Positions 15,340-24,014 of a stretch of DNA of 64,000 nt are shown here, one piece after another. The notes below the pieces were generated by a model. The model made no database searches, was not told the origin of the DNA, and worked only from the letters and a program-made list of their open reading frames with translations. The position numbers were made by a program, and so were the translations under genes. Every line of letters starts with the position of its first letter. Positions within the stretch are counted from its first letter, which is position 1. Origin of the DNA: UBA7702 sp040776805 (lineage in GTDB: Bacteria > Bacillota > Dehalobacteriia > UBA7702); the NCBI GenBank assembly GCA_040776805.1, contig JAXGZS010000001.1, positions 558,001-622,000 on the forward strand, in the 5' to 3' direction.

Positions 15340-16833
15340 CTATTTCAAAATCTCCGCAACAGCCGTTTCCATGTCGGTTTTCGAGACCAGCCGCTGATGC
15401 CGAACGTCTCTCTTTTCAAGATCCACAAGACCGGGGTGCATGGCGAGACCGGTGGCTTCTGCCAAGGCTTTCGATACGGCAAACTCATCCATACCATCGG
15501 CAGCCCCCATCCCGTAAAGACCTTCGTACACCGCTCGATTGAATTTATAAGGATTGGCGGTGGCGGCGATCACCGCGGGAACGCTTCTCTCGCCGTGTTT
15601 TTCATCGTATTTGGCCAGCGCCTTTACGGCGACGGCGGTATGAGGGTCGAGAATGTATTGATCGGATTTTTTCATTTCCCCGATGGCGGCCAAAGTTTCC
15701 TTTTCGGCGGCGCATTCCCCGGCCATTAAGGACTGCATTTCCGCAACGGCCGCGCTGGGTAATTGGTAATGGCCTTCCCGGTCGAGATCATCAAAAAGCG
15801 TTTTTACCGCCGTATCATCCCTGTGGCAAAGCTCAAAAACAAAGCGCTCAAAGTTGCTGGAAACGAGGATATCCATGGAAGGCGAAGAAGTACGGAAAAA
15901 CTCCCGCCGTTTATCATAATGACCGTCGGCCAGCACATCGGTTAATACTTTATTTTGGTTGGACGCGCAAAGCAGCATACCGATGGGGAGTCCCATCCGT
16001 TTGCCGTAGTACGCGGCGAGAATATTGCCAAAGTTTCCGGTGGGAACCACCACATCCATCTTTTCTCCCTGTTTCAGTCTGCCTTGTTGCAACAAAGCGC
16101 CATAGGCTTTGAAATAGTAGACGATCTGCGGCAGCAACCTGCCCCAATTGATGGAATTGGCCGAGGAGAGACGGTAGCCCTTTTCATCAAGACGGCGGTT
16201 AAAATCAGTGTTCCCGAAAATCTCTTTGACACCCCGCTGACAATCGTCAAAATTCCCTTCCACCGCCACCACATAGGTATTTTCCCCGGACTGGGTCGCC
16301 ATCTGCAAGCGCTGAATCTCGGATACGCCGTTTTGGGGATAAAAAACGATGATCTTGGTTTTTGCCACATCGGCAAAACCTTCCAGGGCGGCTTTCCCCG
16401 TATCGCCGGAAGTGGCCACCAAAATCACGACTTCCTTATCGCCGGCCTGCTTTTTCATGGCAGTGGTGAGCAAATGAGGCAGAGCCTGAAGGGCCATATC
16501 CTTAAAGGCCGCGGTGGGCCCATGCCATAATTCCAAGATATAACGGTCGCCGGAAACAGGGATGAGGGGCGCGATGCTGGGGTCGTCAAAATGAGCGCCG
16601 TAGGCTTTTTTGACCACCTGATCAATTTCTTCCTCACTAAAATCATCGAGGTAAAGACGGAAGATCACCTTGGCCAGTTCCCCGTAGCTCATGTCGGCCA
16701 GAGCGGACCAGAGGTCTTTCGGAAAGGGAACGATCTCTTCGGGCACAAAAAGGCCGCCGTCGGCCGCCAGCCCCTTATAGATTGCCGCGGAGGCGCAAAC
16801 AGGCTTGGCGCCGCCTCTGGTGCTGATATACAT
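15340..16833 (-). CDS. thrC: Threonine synthase
   Basis: 497 residues from ATG 16833 (MYISTRGGA), with TGAGG upstream; the frame continues upstream only by overlapping trmB. It converts O-phosphohomoserine to threonine with PLP. The PLP lysine is in HGPTAAFKDMALQ. Other family blocks are VATSGDTGKAALEGF, VEGNFDDCQRGVK and PTGNFGNILAAYY. Length and motifs match the long (E. coli/yeast-like) class. It lies 10 bases after trmB in the same direction. Confidence 0.95.
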   Translation of the reverse strand: MYISTRGGAKPVCASAAIYKGLAADGGLFVPEEIVPFPKDLWSALADMSYGELAKVIFRLYLDDFSEEEIDQVVKKAYGAHFDDPSIAPLIPVSGDRYILELWHGPTAAFKDMALQALPHLLTTAMKKQAGDKEVVILVATSGDTGKAALEGFADVAKTKIIVFYPQNGVSEIQRLQMATQSGENTYVVAVEGNFDDCQRGVKEIFGNTDFNRRLDEKGYRLSSANSINWGRLLPQIVYYFKAYGALLQQGRLKQGEKMDVVVPTGNFGNILAAYYGKRMGLPIGMLLCASNQNKVLTDVLADGHYDKRREFFRTSSPSMDILVSSNFERFVFELCHRDDTAVKTLFDDLDREGHYQLPSAAVAEMQSLMAGECAAEKETLAAIGEMKKSDQYILDPHTAVAVKALAKYDEKHGERSVPAVIAATANPYKFNRAVYEGLYGMGAADGMDEFAVSKALAEATGLAMHPGLVDLEKRDVRHQRLVSKTDMETAVAEILK

Positions 16834-16843
16834 AAAGAAAACC

Positions 16844-17482
16844 TCATTTCCGCAAAAGAAAGCGTCCGTAGTAGATCGGGCCTTCTTTGCTCTTTTTTTC
16901 TTCGTATTCCGTGGAAATTCCGTCAAAATAGGCGCTGTGATGATAATCAAGGCTCACCTCGGTTAAGACGAAGCCGTGATTGGTCATTTCCGTCAAGGTA
17001 AATTCAAAGAAAGAGGCGACGTCGGTACGAAAAAAGAGTTCGCCCTCTTCCTTTAAAATCTCACGGTAGAGTTGCAAAAAGTTCTCATGGGTCAGCCGCC
17101 GTTTGCGATGGGCTCGTTTGGGCCAGGGATCGGAAAAATTAAGGTAGATGCGATCCACTTCTTTTTCGGCGAACCAATCCCTGAGGGAAGCGGCGTCACC
17201 GCTGATAAAGGCGACGTTTTTACAATCGTCGCCAATCTTCTTTGCCGCGTCAAAAATGACTTCATTGCGCATTTCCACGGCGATAAAATTCGTTTGCGGT
17301 TCTTTTTTGCGCAGGCCGTCGATGAAACGGCCGCGGCCCATACCGATTTCCAGAAAGAGCGGCGCTGCCGCCCCGAAATATTCCCGCCAGATCCCGGCAT
17401 ACGATTGGGGTCTCGCCACCACAAGATGGGGATATTCCGCCCTGAGGCGTTCTTCGATGCCGGAGATCTTTCGCAAACGCAT
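16844..17482 (-). CDS. trmB: tRNA (guanine-N7)-methyltransferase
   Basis: 212 residues. SAM-binding motif FLEIGMGRGRFI, then IAVEMRNEVI, ISGDAASL, the catalytic block YLNFSDPWPKRAHRKRRLTH and a C-terminal GPIYYGRFLLRK. It methylates G46 of tRNAs in the cytoplasm. It is cotranscribed with the hypothetical gene upstream (3-base gap) and thrC downstream. Confidence 0.95.
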   Translation of the reverse strand: MRLRKISGIEERLRAEYPHLVVARPQSYAGIWREYFGAAAPLFLEIGMGRGRFIDGLRKKEPQTNFIAVEMRNEVIFDAAKKIGDDCKNVAFISGDAASLRDWFAEKEVDRIYLNFSDPWPKRAHRKRRLTHENFLQLYREILKEEGELFFRTDVASFFEFTLTEMTNHGFVLTEVSLDYHHSAYFDGISTEYEEKKSKEGPIYYGRFLLRK

Positions 17483-17485
17483 GGT

Positions 17486-17845
17486 TTACGCTTCCTTGGG
17501 CTTCATTTCGCCGTCGATTTTTTCGTCCGCCGCGTCGATCTTTTCATCGTCATAGCCATATTCTTTTTTTAATTTATAGGTAATGGCATCCGCCCAGAAT
17601 TTCACTTTTTCCTGAATCTTTTTATACTTCTTGCTGTTTTTATCTTTACGGCTGCCCCACATTTGGGCATTGACCGCCACAGTATTCAGAATATAGCGCA
17701 TCTCCAGCAAGTCGTTTTCCGTAAATTCCTGGTAATGTTCGTTGAGTTTTACGATGATTGATTGATAATATTCATTGAATTCACTGAAACCCAATTCATG
17801 ATCCATTGATAGATATTCTTTTAATTTTCCTTTGATCGCTTCCAT
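17486..17845 (-). CDS. Hypothetical helical protein
   Basis: 119 residues; not recognised. It is predicted all-helical and highly charged, with a lysine-rich middle (GSRKDKNSKKYKKIQEK) and an acidic C-terminal tail (DDEKIDAADEKIDGEM). There is no signal or membrane segment. AAGGAGTATTTC precedes the ATG. It is the first gene of the unit continuing into trmB and thrC. Confidence 0.75.
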   Translation of the reverse strand: MEAIKGKLKEYLSMDHELGFSEFNEYYQSIIVKLNEHYQEFTENDLLEMRYILNTVAVNAQMWGSRKDKNSKKYKKIQEKVKFWADAITYKLKKEYGYDDEKIDAADEKIDGEMKPKEA

Positions 17846-17912
17846 GAAATACTCCTTCTCAGAAAAAACAATATGGTATAGAGGTTAACAGAAAACAGCC
17901 AAAATTGCAAGA

Positions 17913-18593
17913 TTATAAGCGGTTTTCTTTGGAAAAGCTATAAAAATTCCCGTTGGGGCAAATGATCACATGATCCATCAATGCCGCGCCGATGCTCTTT
18001 AAGGTCATATAGAGATGATTGGTCAGTAAAGCGTCCTCCGCCGAAGGATACGGGTCATTGGAGGGATGATTGTGGGAAAATAGAACGTATACGGCATTAT
18101 GACCCAGCACCGCCGAGACGATTTCGCGGTTATGCACCGAGACTTCTTCCATATTGCCTTTGGCAATTACTTTCGAGGAAATCAGCGTCTTTTCCGCGTC
18201 CAGCAGCAAAATCATCGCCGTCTCCTCCATCACCCCTAAATAGAGGGCGTGAAGATATTCCACGACCCTGCCGAGGGAAATGAAGCGTTCTCGCTTATTG
18301 TGCCGGGAAACATAATAACGCCGGCAAATCTCGGGAATCAGAGCAAGAAACTGGGCGCTCTGAGGGCCGATGCCGCCAACTTTTGCTAATTCTGTTTGAT
18401 CACTGTCAAATACGCGATTAATGCTAGAAAAAGTATTGATAAGTGCGTGGGCAGTATCATTTGTGTTCACTCTGGGTTGTACAAAATAGAGAAGATACTC
18501 CAAGAGCTCATGATCACTTAGCCCTTCGATCCCATGTTTTTCGATTCTCTCACGCATTCTTTGTCGATGGCCTTTGTTCATGTTTCGTTTCAC
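17913..18593 (-). CDS. radC: RadC family JAB-domain protein
   Basis: 226 residues. An N-terminal helix-hairpin-helix region (LAKVGGIGPQSAQFL) precedes a JAMM metalloprotease-like domain with the metal motif SHNHPSNDPYPSAEDALLT (HxH..D) and an upstream conserved Glu (MEEVSVHNREIV). The family is linked to DNA repair or mobile elements, but its activity is unresolved. It is monocistronic. Confidence 0.93.
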   Translation of the reverse strand: MKRNMNKGHRQRMRERIEKHGIEGLSDHELLEYLLYFVQPRVNTNDTAHALINTFSSINRVFDSDQTELAKVGGIGPQSAQFLALIPEICRRYYVSRHNKRERFISLGRVVEYLHALYLGVMEETAMILLLDAEKTLISSKVIAKGNMEEVSVHNREIVSAVLGHNAVYVLFSHNHPSNDPYPSAEDALLTNHLYMTLKSIGAALMDHVIICPNGNFYSFSKENRL

Positions 18594-18794
18594 CGTCTAT
18601 AAATGATTATTTATGCAACTCTTTCTCTTAGATCAGTCTAATTCATAACAAAACCTCGCTTCAATTCTATCCAGCGCAATTTTGCGCTACATATTATATC
18701 CGATTTTACATACATTTTAACATATTCTATTAGGGGTTTCAACATTTACACAACATTCTTGCATTAAAAAAAATTAATACCCCACAAAATAATC

Positions 18795-18823
18795 TTGACA
18801 AGCGCGCCATTTTATTGGATAAT
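18795..18823 (+). promoter_or_regulatory. Promoter of tRNA-Val
   Basis: TTGACA (18795-18800), 17 bases, GATAAT (18818-18823), 16 bases before the tRNA. Confidence 0.8.
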
Positions 18824-18839
18824 ATAGCTACTGTCATAT

Positions 18840-18916
18840 GGAGCTATAGCTCAGTTGGTTAGAGCGCTACGTTGACATCGTAGAGGCCACTGGTTCGAAT
18901 CCAATTAGCTCCACCA
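18840..18916 (+). tRNA. tRNA-Val(GAC), CCA encoded
   Basis: A complete cloverleaf is visible. The acceptor GGAGCTA pairs with TAGCTCC, the D-arm is GCTC..GAGC, the anticodon stem is CTACG/CGTAG with loop TTGACAT (anticodon GAC), and the T-loop is TTCGAAT. The T-stem has one C.A mismatch (ACTGG/CCAAT). Discriminator A is followed by an encoded CCA. Confidence 0.95.
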
Positions 18917-18920
18917 AAAA

Positions 18921-18956
18921 GAATGCCTGCCCGTTAGGGCGGGGATTCTTTTTTTA
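18921..18956 (+). terminator. Terminator of tRNA-Val
   Basis: GAATGCCTGCCC / GGGCGGGGATTC imperfect hairpin followed by eight T. Confidence 0.85.
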
Positions 18957-18987
18957 TTTTTATTAGGAATAGTCCATTGCTGCTCAA

Positions 18988-19016
18988 AAAAAATCACCCG
19001 CAAAAGCGGGTGATTT
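18988..19016 (-). terminator. Terminator of the sortase gene
   Basis: AAAATCACCCGC AAAA GCGGGTGATTTT, with an eight-T run on the minus strand. Confidence 0.85.
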
Positions 19017-19044
19017 TAAAATGAGGGAAGGTCTGCGGTATCAT

Positions 19045-19860
19045 TCATGATACCGCGACGACGATCCATCTGCCCTCACCATAGCAGGTATACATCCGCA
19101 ATGCCTGCCGGTCATAGGACTCGGTAACAAACCGCGTAGCAGTATCTACGCCGATATAGTTATTCTCTTCCGCCGCGACGGTCGCTTCTTCACTGATGAT
19201 CACCGTATAGCTGGTCAGGTTTCCATTCAAATTCAAAGTGATTTCATCGCCGACCGTGGTGCGGTATAAATTACCGATGGCATTGCTTTGGTGCCCCGAT
19301 ACCATAATATCGTTTGTGCCAAAATACGTTTCAAAAAAATTCAAATCACAAACAGCGCCGTAAGCGTCAACATTTGTTTGGTTCAACTCCGTCAAAGCAA
19401 ATGGAATGACCATATTCGCGCTGGGGACGCATACGGAATTATTCTCCGCAGTCAGTTTGGGAAGCGCCTCCGCTTCCTCATGACCGCAGGTTACACAGGT
19501 TCTTCTTTGCAAACCGCAATCATTGACCGTGGGCCCAGTAACCGTTTCCCACGGACCGAAAGTATGATTGGTACAAGTTTGCTCTACACTCGTTTTGCTT
19601 TCTTGAGTCGCCGAAGCGTTTTCCATCGTTGCTGTTTCAACCGCAGCCGCCGCGTTCACTGCGTCCGTCGCCGCGCCAATACGATCTTTGACTTTTGCCG
19701 TAACAGCGTCTTTTTTAGCCACCGTCACAGTGTGATTGCCCCACACCGCAACGGCAGGTTGCTGAGAGGCAATCCTCCCCGCCACCATATCCGTAAAAGC
19801 GATTAAAAAAGCGCCGGTTAAGAATATTGTAAAAACAAGACGAAACCATTTATTTTTCAT
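19045..19860 (-). CDS. Class-D-like sortase with an embedded cysteine-rich surface-type motif
   Basis: 271 residues from ATG 19860 (MKNKWFRLVF), with GGGGTG upstream. A membrane anchor (residues 7-25) leads into an Ala-rich stalk, then a C..H...W.....CG...R.C..CG block (about residues 110-150) of a kind seen in clostridial cell-surface proteins. The sortase domain follows: SGHQS (His190), MYTCYGEG (Cys259) and RW (Arg264) form the expected His-Cys-Arg triad. It probably attaches proteins to peptidoglycan outside the membrane; no LPXTG-type substrate is encoded nearby. An attenuator-like leader lies upstream. Confidence 0.8.
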   Translation of the reverse strand: MKNKWFRLVFTIFLTGAFLIAFTDMVAGRIASQQPAVAVWGNHTVTVAKKDAVTAKVKDRIGAATDAVNAAAAVETATMENASATQESKTSVEQTCTNHTFGPWETVTGPTVNDCGLQRRTCVTCGHEEAEALPKLTAENNSVCVPSANMVIPFALTELNQTNVDAYGAVCDLNFFETYFGTNDIMVSGHQSNAIGNLYRTTVGDEITLNLNGNLTSYTVIISEEATVAAEENNYIGVDTATRFVTESYDRQALRMYTCYGEGRWIVVAVS

Positions 19861-19947
19861 AAATGCACCCCATTCGCTATCACATGAAAGAAACACCACC
19901 TTTAACTCTGTTTTCATACCGGAAAAGTGATCGCGAAACGTAAAAAG

Positions 19948-19992
19948 AAAAGCGCATGAATTGATAACGGTCCAGCTCAACTCATGCGCTTG
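19948..19992 (-). terminator. Leader terminator (attenuator) upstream of the sortase
   Basis: On the minus strand AAGCGCATGAGTTGA pairs with TCAATTCATGCGCTT (one G-T pair), followed by TTCTTTTT. It sits between the promoter at 20180-20208 and the sortase ATG, so transcription must read through it. Confidence 0.7.
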
Positions 19993-20116
19993 CTATAATC
20001 AGTTTTAGAGGATACCTGAGAAACAGGATGGGAAACCTGGCTCTGCACCGCCTGAGATACTGAAATCGATTTTCTGTATTTCTAAATTGTGACTTACAGA
20101 AACCCAAATAGATCAC
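19982..20116 (-). CDS. Possible leader peptide in the sortase leader
   Basis: 44 codons from GTG 20116 after a strong GGGAGAGGGGG site. The peptide is basic (for example YLRRCRARFPILFLRYPLK) and its TGA lies inside the 5' arm of the attenuator stem. It is too short for firm support. The combination of ribosome site, position and overlap with the terminator suggests translational control of attenuation; otherwise it is chance. Confidence 0.35.
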   Translation of the reverse strand: MIYLGFCKSQFRNTENRFQYLRRCRARFPILFLRYPLKLIIASA

Positions 20117-20179
20117 CCCCCTCTCCCTTTAAAACATAAAACATGTATTCTTTTGTCATTTTTTCAACTTCTTGTCTAA

Positions 20180-20208
20180 AACATAGCATAATTATCGATA
20201 GATTTCAA
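20180..20208 (-). promoter_or_regulatory. Promoter of the sortase leader
   Basis: On the minus strand TTGAAA (20208-20203), 17 bases, TATGTT (20185-20180). Confidence 0.5.
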
Positions 20209-20463
20209 TACTTTCTCACAAAAAAGTTTCGCTAAAATTCTACAAAATATGCTTCTTTCTCCTATCTGGCTATTTCGACACGCCGGGCTTTGCGGCAAGT
20301 CAACCTTTTTGAACCGCGTTTTTTGTTTAAGCCCCACCTTCACCCCGGTTTATCCATAGGGACCGTTGGCAAAATCGACGTTTCCCGACGTATCGATAAA
20401 TATGATTTCCGTCGTTTTTCACCACTTTATACATTATAGCGGGAAAACCTCCTCAAGAAAAGG
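20209..20463. other. Intergenic stretch with no gene seen
   Basis: It lies between the sortase promoter and the tatA terminator. I find no ORF with a ribosome site, no RNA fold and no repeat. Confidence 0.5.
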
Positions 20464-20487
20464 AAAAACCCGCCGAAGCGGGTTTTT
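20464..20487 (-). terminator. Terminator of the nrfD-tatA unit
   Basis: AAAAACCCGCC GAA GCGGGTTTTT. Confidence 0.85.
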
Positions 20488-20490
20488 AGA

Positions 20491-20553
20491 TTGGATCATG
20501 GGGCGTTGAACGCCGTATACGTGAGAGTGCAAGCAAAAGGCCGGCTCGCCGTG
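20491..20553 (-). repeat. About 65-bp dispersed repeat, copy B
   Basis: On the minus strand it aligns with 14385-14450 (GGCGAGCCGGCCTTTTGC... GTATACGG..TTCAAC). It lies between the terminator and the tatA stop. Confidence 0.6.
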
Positions 20554-20594
20554 GACTTAAAAGAGTCTAAACAGCGTCTCTTATGGAGGGGTTT

Positions 20595-20852
20595 TTACTC
20601 TGTGTTTTCCGTATTTTCTTTTTTATCTGTTTCCCTGTTGTCTGCTGCCGCCGGTTTTTCCGTTTTGTCTGTGCCGGCTTGGGCAGCTTCTTCCTGGGCG
20701 GCGGGGGCTTTTCCCTCATCACGGTGAACTTCTTCTTTGAACTCTTTGATGCCCCGGCCCAAGGACTTGCCGACACCGGCCAGCTTCGAACCGCCGAAGA
20801 GAATCAGGACAAGCACGATAATGAGGAGGATTTCCCAAATACCAATTCTCAT
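20595..20852 (-). CDS. tatA: Sec-independent translocase protein TatA
   Basis: 85 residues: a single membrane helix (GIWEILLIIVLVLILFG), the FG-hinge followed by the amphipathic helix GSKLAGVGKSLGRGIKEFKEEV, and a long charged tail. It is the pore-forming subunit for export of folded proteins. It sits 30 bases after the NrfD/HybB gene in the same unit. No TatC is visible in the window, so partners must be elsewhere. Confidence 0.95.
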   Translation of the reverse strand: MRIGIWEILLIIVLVLILFGGSKLAGVGKSLGRGIKEFKEEVHRDEGKAPAAQEEAAQAGTDKTEKPAAADNRETDKKENTENTE

Positions 20853-20882
20853 AATAACTACCTCCTTCGTAAGAATACCCGT

Positions 20883-22040
20883 TTATCGAATCACGATTTC
20901 GGGCTTTTGATCTTCTTTATTTTGGAAAACCGGCAGGTTTTCCACGAAAAAGAGATACAAAACAATGATAAAAGCAACCATGCCGAGGACGATGCCGATT
21001 TCGCTGAAGGAAGGAAAATAAAACGTACCGGCCTGCTCCGCCATGGCGGTGAAGACGCAATTCACACGGTTCAACACCATGCCGGAAAGACCGCAAACAG
21101 CGGCGATCACCTGGCACTTGGGATTCTTCCGCAAAGGGGTCAAGATCAGCGCCAGCGGTATCACGACACCAACGGCGATTTCCAGAAGGAACAGGTTCCC
21201 TTCGGCGCTACCGGCAAAAACAGCGCCCCAAACACCCCGCAAAGAAAGGTCAATCCCTTTCAGCAAAAGATAAACCGCCATTGCCGCCCCGGCAAGGCGC
21301 AGAACGCCGCCGATCGTCGGGTAAGCGGATTTTTCCCGGAAATAACGGTTGCTGAGATGGTATTCCAAGGCAATGAAGCAAAGTCCGCCGTAAAAAGCAG
21401 AAAGCAGAAAAGCCCAGGGCAAAAACGCTGAATACCAAATCACATGGAGTTTCCCCGGCATGGCCAGATAAAGCGCGCCGTAAGCCGCCTGCTGACCAAA
21501 AGGGAGCACACAGGCGAAAAGGACGAAAATGGGCAGGAAAAACCGTACGATCAGCTTCACCCACGGTTTGTAACGGTCCCCCCATACCTCCAGCAACTGA
21601 AATACTTGCACGATAAGGATCAGAACCAGACAAATGACCGCTTCGTAGAGAGGAGACGTCCAGGCGGCGGAAACGAAGATCCAATAAAACTGATCCCAGC
21701 GCCCCATATCCATAAAAAAGATCAAAAACGCAAGCAGATAGCAGAGAAACGAAAGGAGCAGAGCCCGGCGGGCCAATGGCTGATATTGCGGCAGACGAAA
21801 CACATAGGCAAGCAAAGCCACGGCAAAACCGCAGGAACCGGCGGCGCTCAAAATCATATGGCAACAGAGCCAAAATCCCCAGGGCCAGCCATCGGATAAA
21901 TGGGTGGCGGCGCCGAGGCCGTTGATGAGACGGTAAATCATCAGCGCGAAACCGATCACGGCGAGACCGAGAAGGCAGAGACGGCCAAAGGTAAAGCGAA
22001 TTGTGGTTTTTTTATTCCACCGCATATTGTAATCAAGCAT
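20883..22040 (-). CDS. NrfD/HybB-type membrane quinone-interacting subunit
   Basis: 385 residues with about ten helices, showing the HybB/PsrC pattern: DGWPWGFWLCCHMILSAAGS near residue 50, a WTSPLYE motif, and MVLNRVNCVFTAM late. Such subunits link periplasmic Fe-S/molybdopterin enzymes or [NiFe]-hydrogenases to the quinone pool. Here the catalytic and Fe-S subunits are missing; the only neighbour is tatA, which would export such folded partners. AGGAAGGGAAAAG lies before the ATG. Confidence 0.85.
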   Translation of the reverse strand: MLDYNMRWNKKTTIRFTFGRLCLLGLAVIGFALMIYRLINGLGAATHLSDGWPWGFWLCCHMILSAAGSCGFAVALLAYVFRLPQYQPLARRALLLSFLCYLLAFLIFFMDMGRWDQFYWIFVSAAWTSPLYEAVICLVLILIVQVFQLLEVWGDRYKPWVKLIVRFFLPIFVLFACVLPFGQQAAYGALYLAMPGKLHVIWYSAFLPWAFLLSAFYGGLCFIALEYHLSNRYFREKSAYPTIGGVLRLAGAAMAVYLLLKGIDLSLRGVWGAVFAGSAEGNLFLLEIAVGVVIPLALILTPLRKNPKCQVIAAVCGLSGMVLNRVNCVFTAMAEQAGTFYFPSFSEIGIVLGMVAFIIVLYLFFVENLPVFQNKEDQKPEIVIR

Positions 22041-22084
22041 GTTCTTTTCCCTTCCTTCTCCACCGTTGTTTATCTTAAATAATG

Positions 22085-22113
22085 ATTATACTGGATACTT
22101 CTATATGTGTCAA
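22085..22113 (-). promoter_or_regulatory. Consensus sigma-A promoter of nrfD-tatA
   Basis: On the minus strand TTGACA (22113-22108), 17 bases, TATAAT (22090-22085). Confidence 0.85.
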
Positions 22114-22243
22114 GAAGCGGGAAAACGCAAAACAGCAAAAGACAAAGGCACATTTGATGGTTTTTTCATGTTTTTACATGTTGTTATAGGAAAAAAGCTG
22201 TCACCGTCGAAGATATAACAGAGTTTCAGGGAAGGACAGCGCA

Positions 22244-23275
22244 ATGAAAAAAAACCGTTTACTGATTACAGGCACTTATTTATTCTGCTTCACTTTGCTT
22301 TTCCTATTCTGCGGCTGCGCCGGTCAAAGCGGCACAGCGGAAAAGGAAACGAGCGCTTCCCCGGAGGGGAACAGCGACGCCAATCTCAATAATTTGGGTT
22401 TGGCGGCAACGGACGGCGAAACCCTCTACGATATCGGCAGCGACGGCGGATACGATATCATATACAAGACCTCTGATGACGGCGCCGCCGCCGAAGCCAT
22501 TGTCGGGCTTGACGGCTACATCCAGTTTTTGAACATCAGCGGCGGCTATTTTTACTTCGTCGGCATCACCTATGACAGCGACGGCAAATCGAGCGAAGCC
22601 ATATTCCGCGCCGATCTCAAAGGCGAGAAAAGGGAATGGCTTTTCGATCTTGACGAAGATCTCTCCGTCAGCTATATGAGGGTCGTGAAGGATACTATTT
22701 TTTACGCCGCGGCCAACCCAGAGGACGCATCATCGCTCTACGCGGTAAATATCGCAAGCGGGAAGCAAATCACGCTGCTCTCCGCAGAAAAAACCTTGGA
22801 ATCCATCAATCTCACCGGGGACAACATCTACTATGTGGAGGGAAATCATCTTTGCCGCGCCAATCTCGACGGCAGCGCAAAAAAAACGCTCTACACCGGT
22901 GAAATCTGGCTGGGAAACCTCCTCTTAAATGGGGACACGCTCTATTTTGTCGAAACCCAAAAGGATCAAACCGACAGCATCCGCGCGTTAAGCACCACCG
23001 GCGGCGAACCGAAAACGCTGCTTTCCGGCATCAACTGGATCAATTATCTCAACATCGCGGGAAAAACCCTCTACTACGCCGACCATGTCTATGATGATGA
23101 GGGCAACCTGAAAACCGCCGCTTTCTATGGGTTGTCCCTGGACAGCGGGGAAACCGCCCTTGCCGGTAAAACAGAGAAGTCCTACGCGGGCTTTTCCATC
23201 CTCGACGGCAAACTGATTTACCAGGAAGAACATGACGGCGATTTCTCCGCCAAGGTTCTGACCCTTGGCAAATAA
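22244..23275 (+). CDS. DUF5050-type beta-propeller lipoprotein
   Basis: 343 residues. The signal peptide has lipobox FCGC (Cys near residue 26), so it is anchored outside the membrane. The body holds repeated strands of the type LYDIGSDGGYDIIYK, YFYFVGITYDSDGKSSEAIFRADL, NIYYVEGNHLCRANLDG and LYYADHVYDDEGN, each with Y(F/Y) and DG turns, as in DUF5050 propellers. The function is unknown; binding to cell wall or solute is possible. AGGGAAGGA precedes the ATG. Confidence 0.8.
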   Translation: MKKNRLLITGTYLFCFTLLFLFCGCAGQSGTAEKETSASPEGNSDANLNNLGLAATDGETLYDIGSDGGYDIIYKTSDDGAAAEAIVGLDGYIQFLNISGGYFYFVGITYDSDGKSSEAIFRADLKGEKREWLFDLDEDLSVSYMRVVKDTIFYAAANPEDASSLYAVNIASGKQITLLSAEKTLESINLTGDNIYYVEGNHLCRANLDGSAKKTLYTGEIWLGNLLLNGDTLYFVETQKDQTDSIRALSTTGGEPKTLLSGINWINYLNIAGKTLYYADHVYDDEGNLKTAAFYGLSLDSGETALAGKTEKSYAGFSILDGKLIYQEEHDGDFSAKVLTLGK

Positions 23276-23283
23276 GCACACAA

Positions 23284-23338
23284 AAAGAGCGTTTCGCTTT
23301 CCCCTGTAAGAGGAAGGAACGATACGCTCTCTATTTTT
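23284..23338. terminator. Bidirectional terminator between convergent genes
   Basis: AGAGCGTTTCGCTTTCC / GGAAGGAACGATACGCTCT long imperfect hairpin, followed by T-rich sequence. Confidence 0.75.
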
Positions 23339-23353
23339 TCACCATTCTTTTAC

Positions 23354-23923
23354 TTATGCGGCTTCGCTTTGCTGCTTTCTGTAGTAAAGGCTCATCACGG
23401 AGACGGTCACCGCCACCGAGGCCACAAAGATATAATTGAGATCCGTGCCGAGGCCGCTGCGTTCATCTTCATACCGCTCATGAAGCCACTTCAGATATGC
23501 CAATGGTTCCGTATCCGTCCGCTGGCAGGCGCAGGCCAATTTCTTTAAGGTTTTCTGTAAGGCAAAGTGCAGCTTTGTTTCGTAGATCATATGAAGGCGT
23601 AAATTACGCTTCAAATAGCCTTTGTTATGGGCCGTCGTGAAGTAATCGGCAGTATAATGAAGCAATTCGCCCATGCGACGGCTGAACAGCCTTAAATCGG
23701 AGCAATCATCGTTTTCCAACTCGGAAATCAAAACAGTGATGCTTTTTAAACACTGTTCCCCATAGTGGGCGCCCTCAGCCTTTTCCCGCATATCCGGGGA
23801 AACGCTGCCGTACATCAAAGAGGAATAGGAAAAGGTTACGCCGTAATTCTTTTTCATATGGTCATACACATGATCCGCGACCATGATGTGACTAGGTATC
23901 AGCATAAAAATCTCATTTCTCAC
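23354..23923 (-). CDS. Zinc-dependent phospholipase C domain protein
   Basis: 189 residues. The family's metal-binding pattern is visible: PSHIMVADHVYDH at the N-terminus, YGSVSPDM, AHYGEQ, and GELLHYTADYFTTAHN in the centre, all with His/Asp at the expected spacing. There is no signal peptide, so it is probably cytoplasmic or membrane-associated. The C-terminal third is hydrophobic (YIFVASVAVTVSVMSLY) and could anchor it. The start is uncertain: ATG 23923 or the ATG six codons later. Confidence 0.75.
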   Translation of the reverse strand: MRNEIFMLIPSHIMVADHVYDHMKKNYGVTFSYSSLMYGSVSPDMREKAEGAHYGEQCLKSITVLISELENDDCSDLRLFSRRMGELLHYTADYFTTAHNKGYLKRNLRLHMIYETKLHFALQKTLKKLACACQRTDTEPLAYLKWLHERYEDERSGLGTDLNYIFVASVAVTVSVMSLYYRKQQSEAA

Positions 23924-24014
23924 ATATTCTTAACATTCTAAAGGACATTTTATCATGGTTTTCACGGAAAGATGTGCCTTTCGGCGCATTTTTTTGTGTA
24001 CATTTCAAGGAATA

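Noticed and set aside
19982..20116. Known riboswitch classes (c-di-GMP, T-box, SAM) in the sortase leader
   Set aside because: I looked for the conserved cores (for example the GEMM GCAAA loop and T-box TGG) and found none; left as an attenuator of unknown type.
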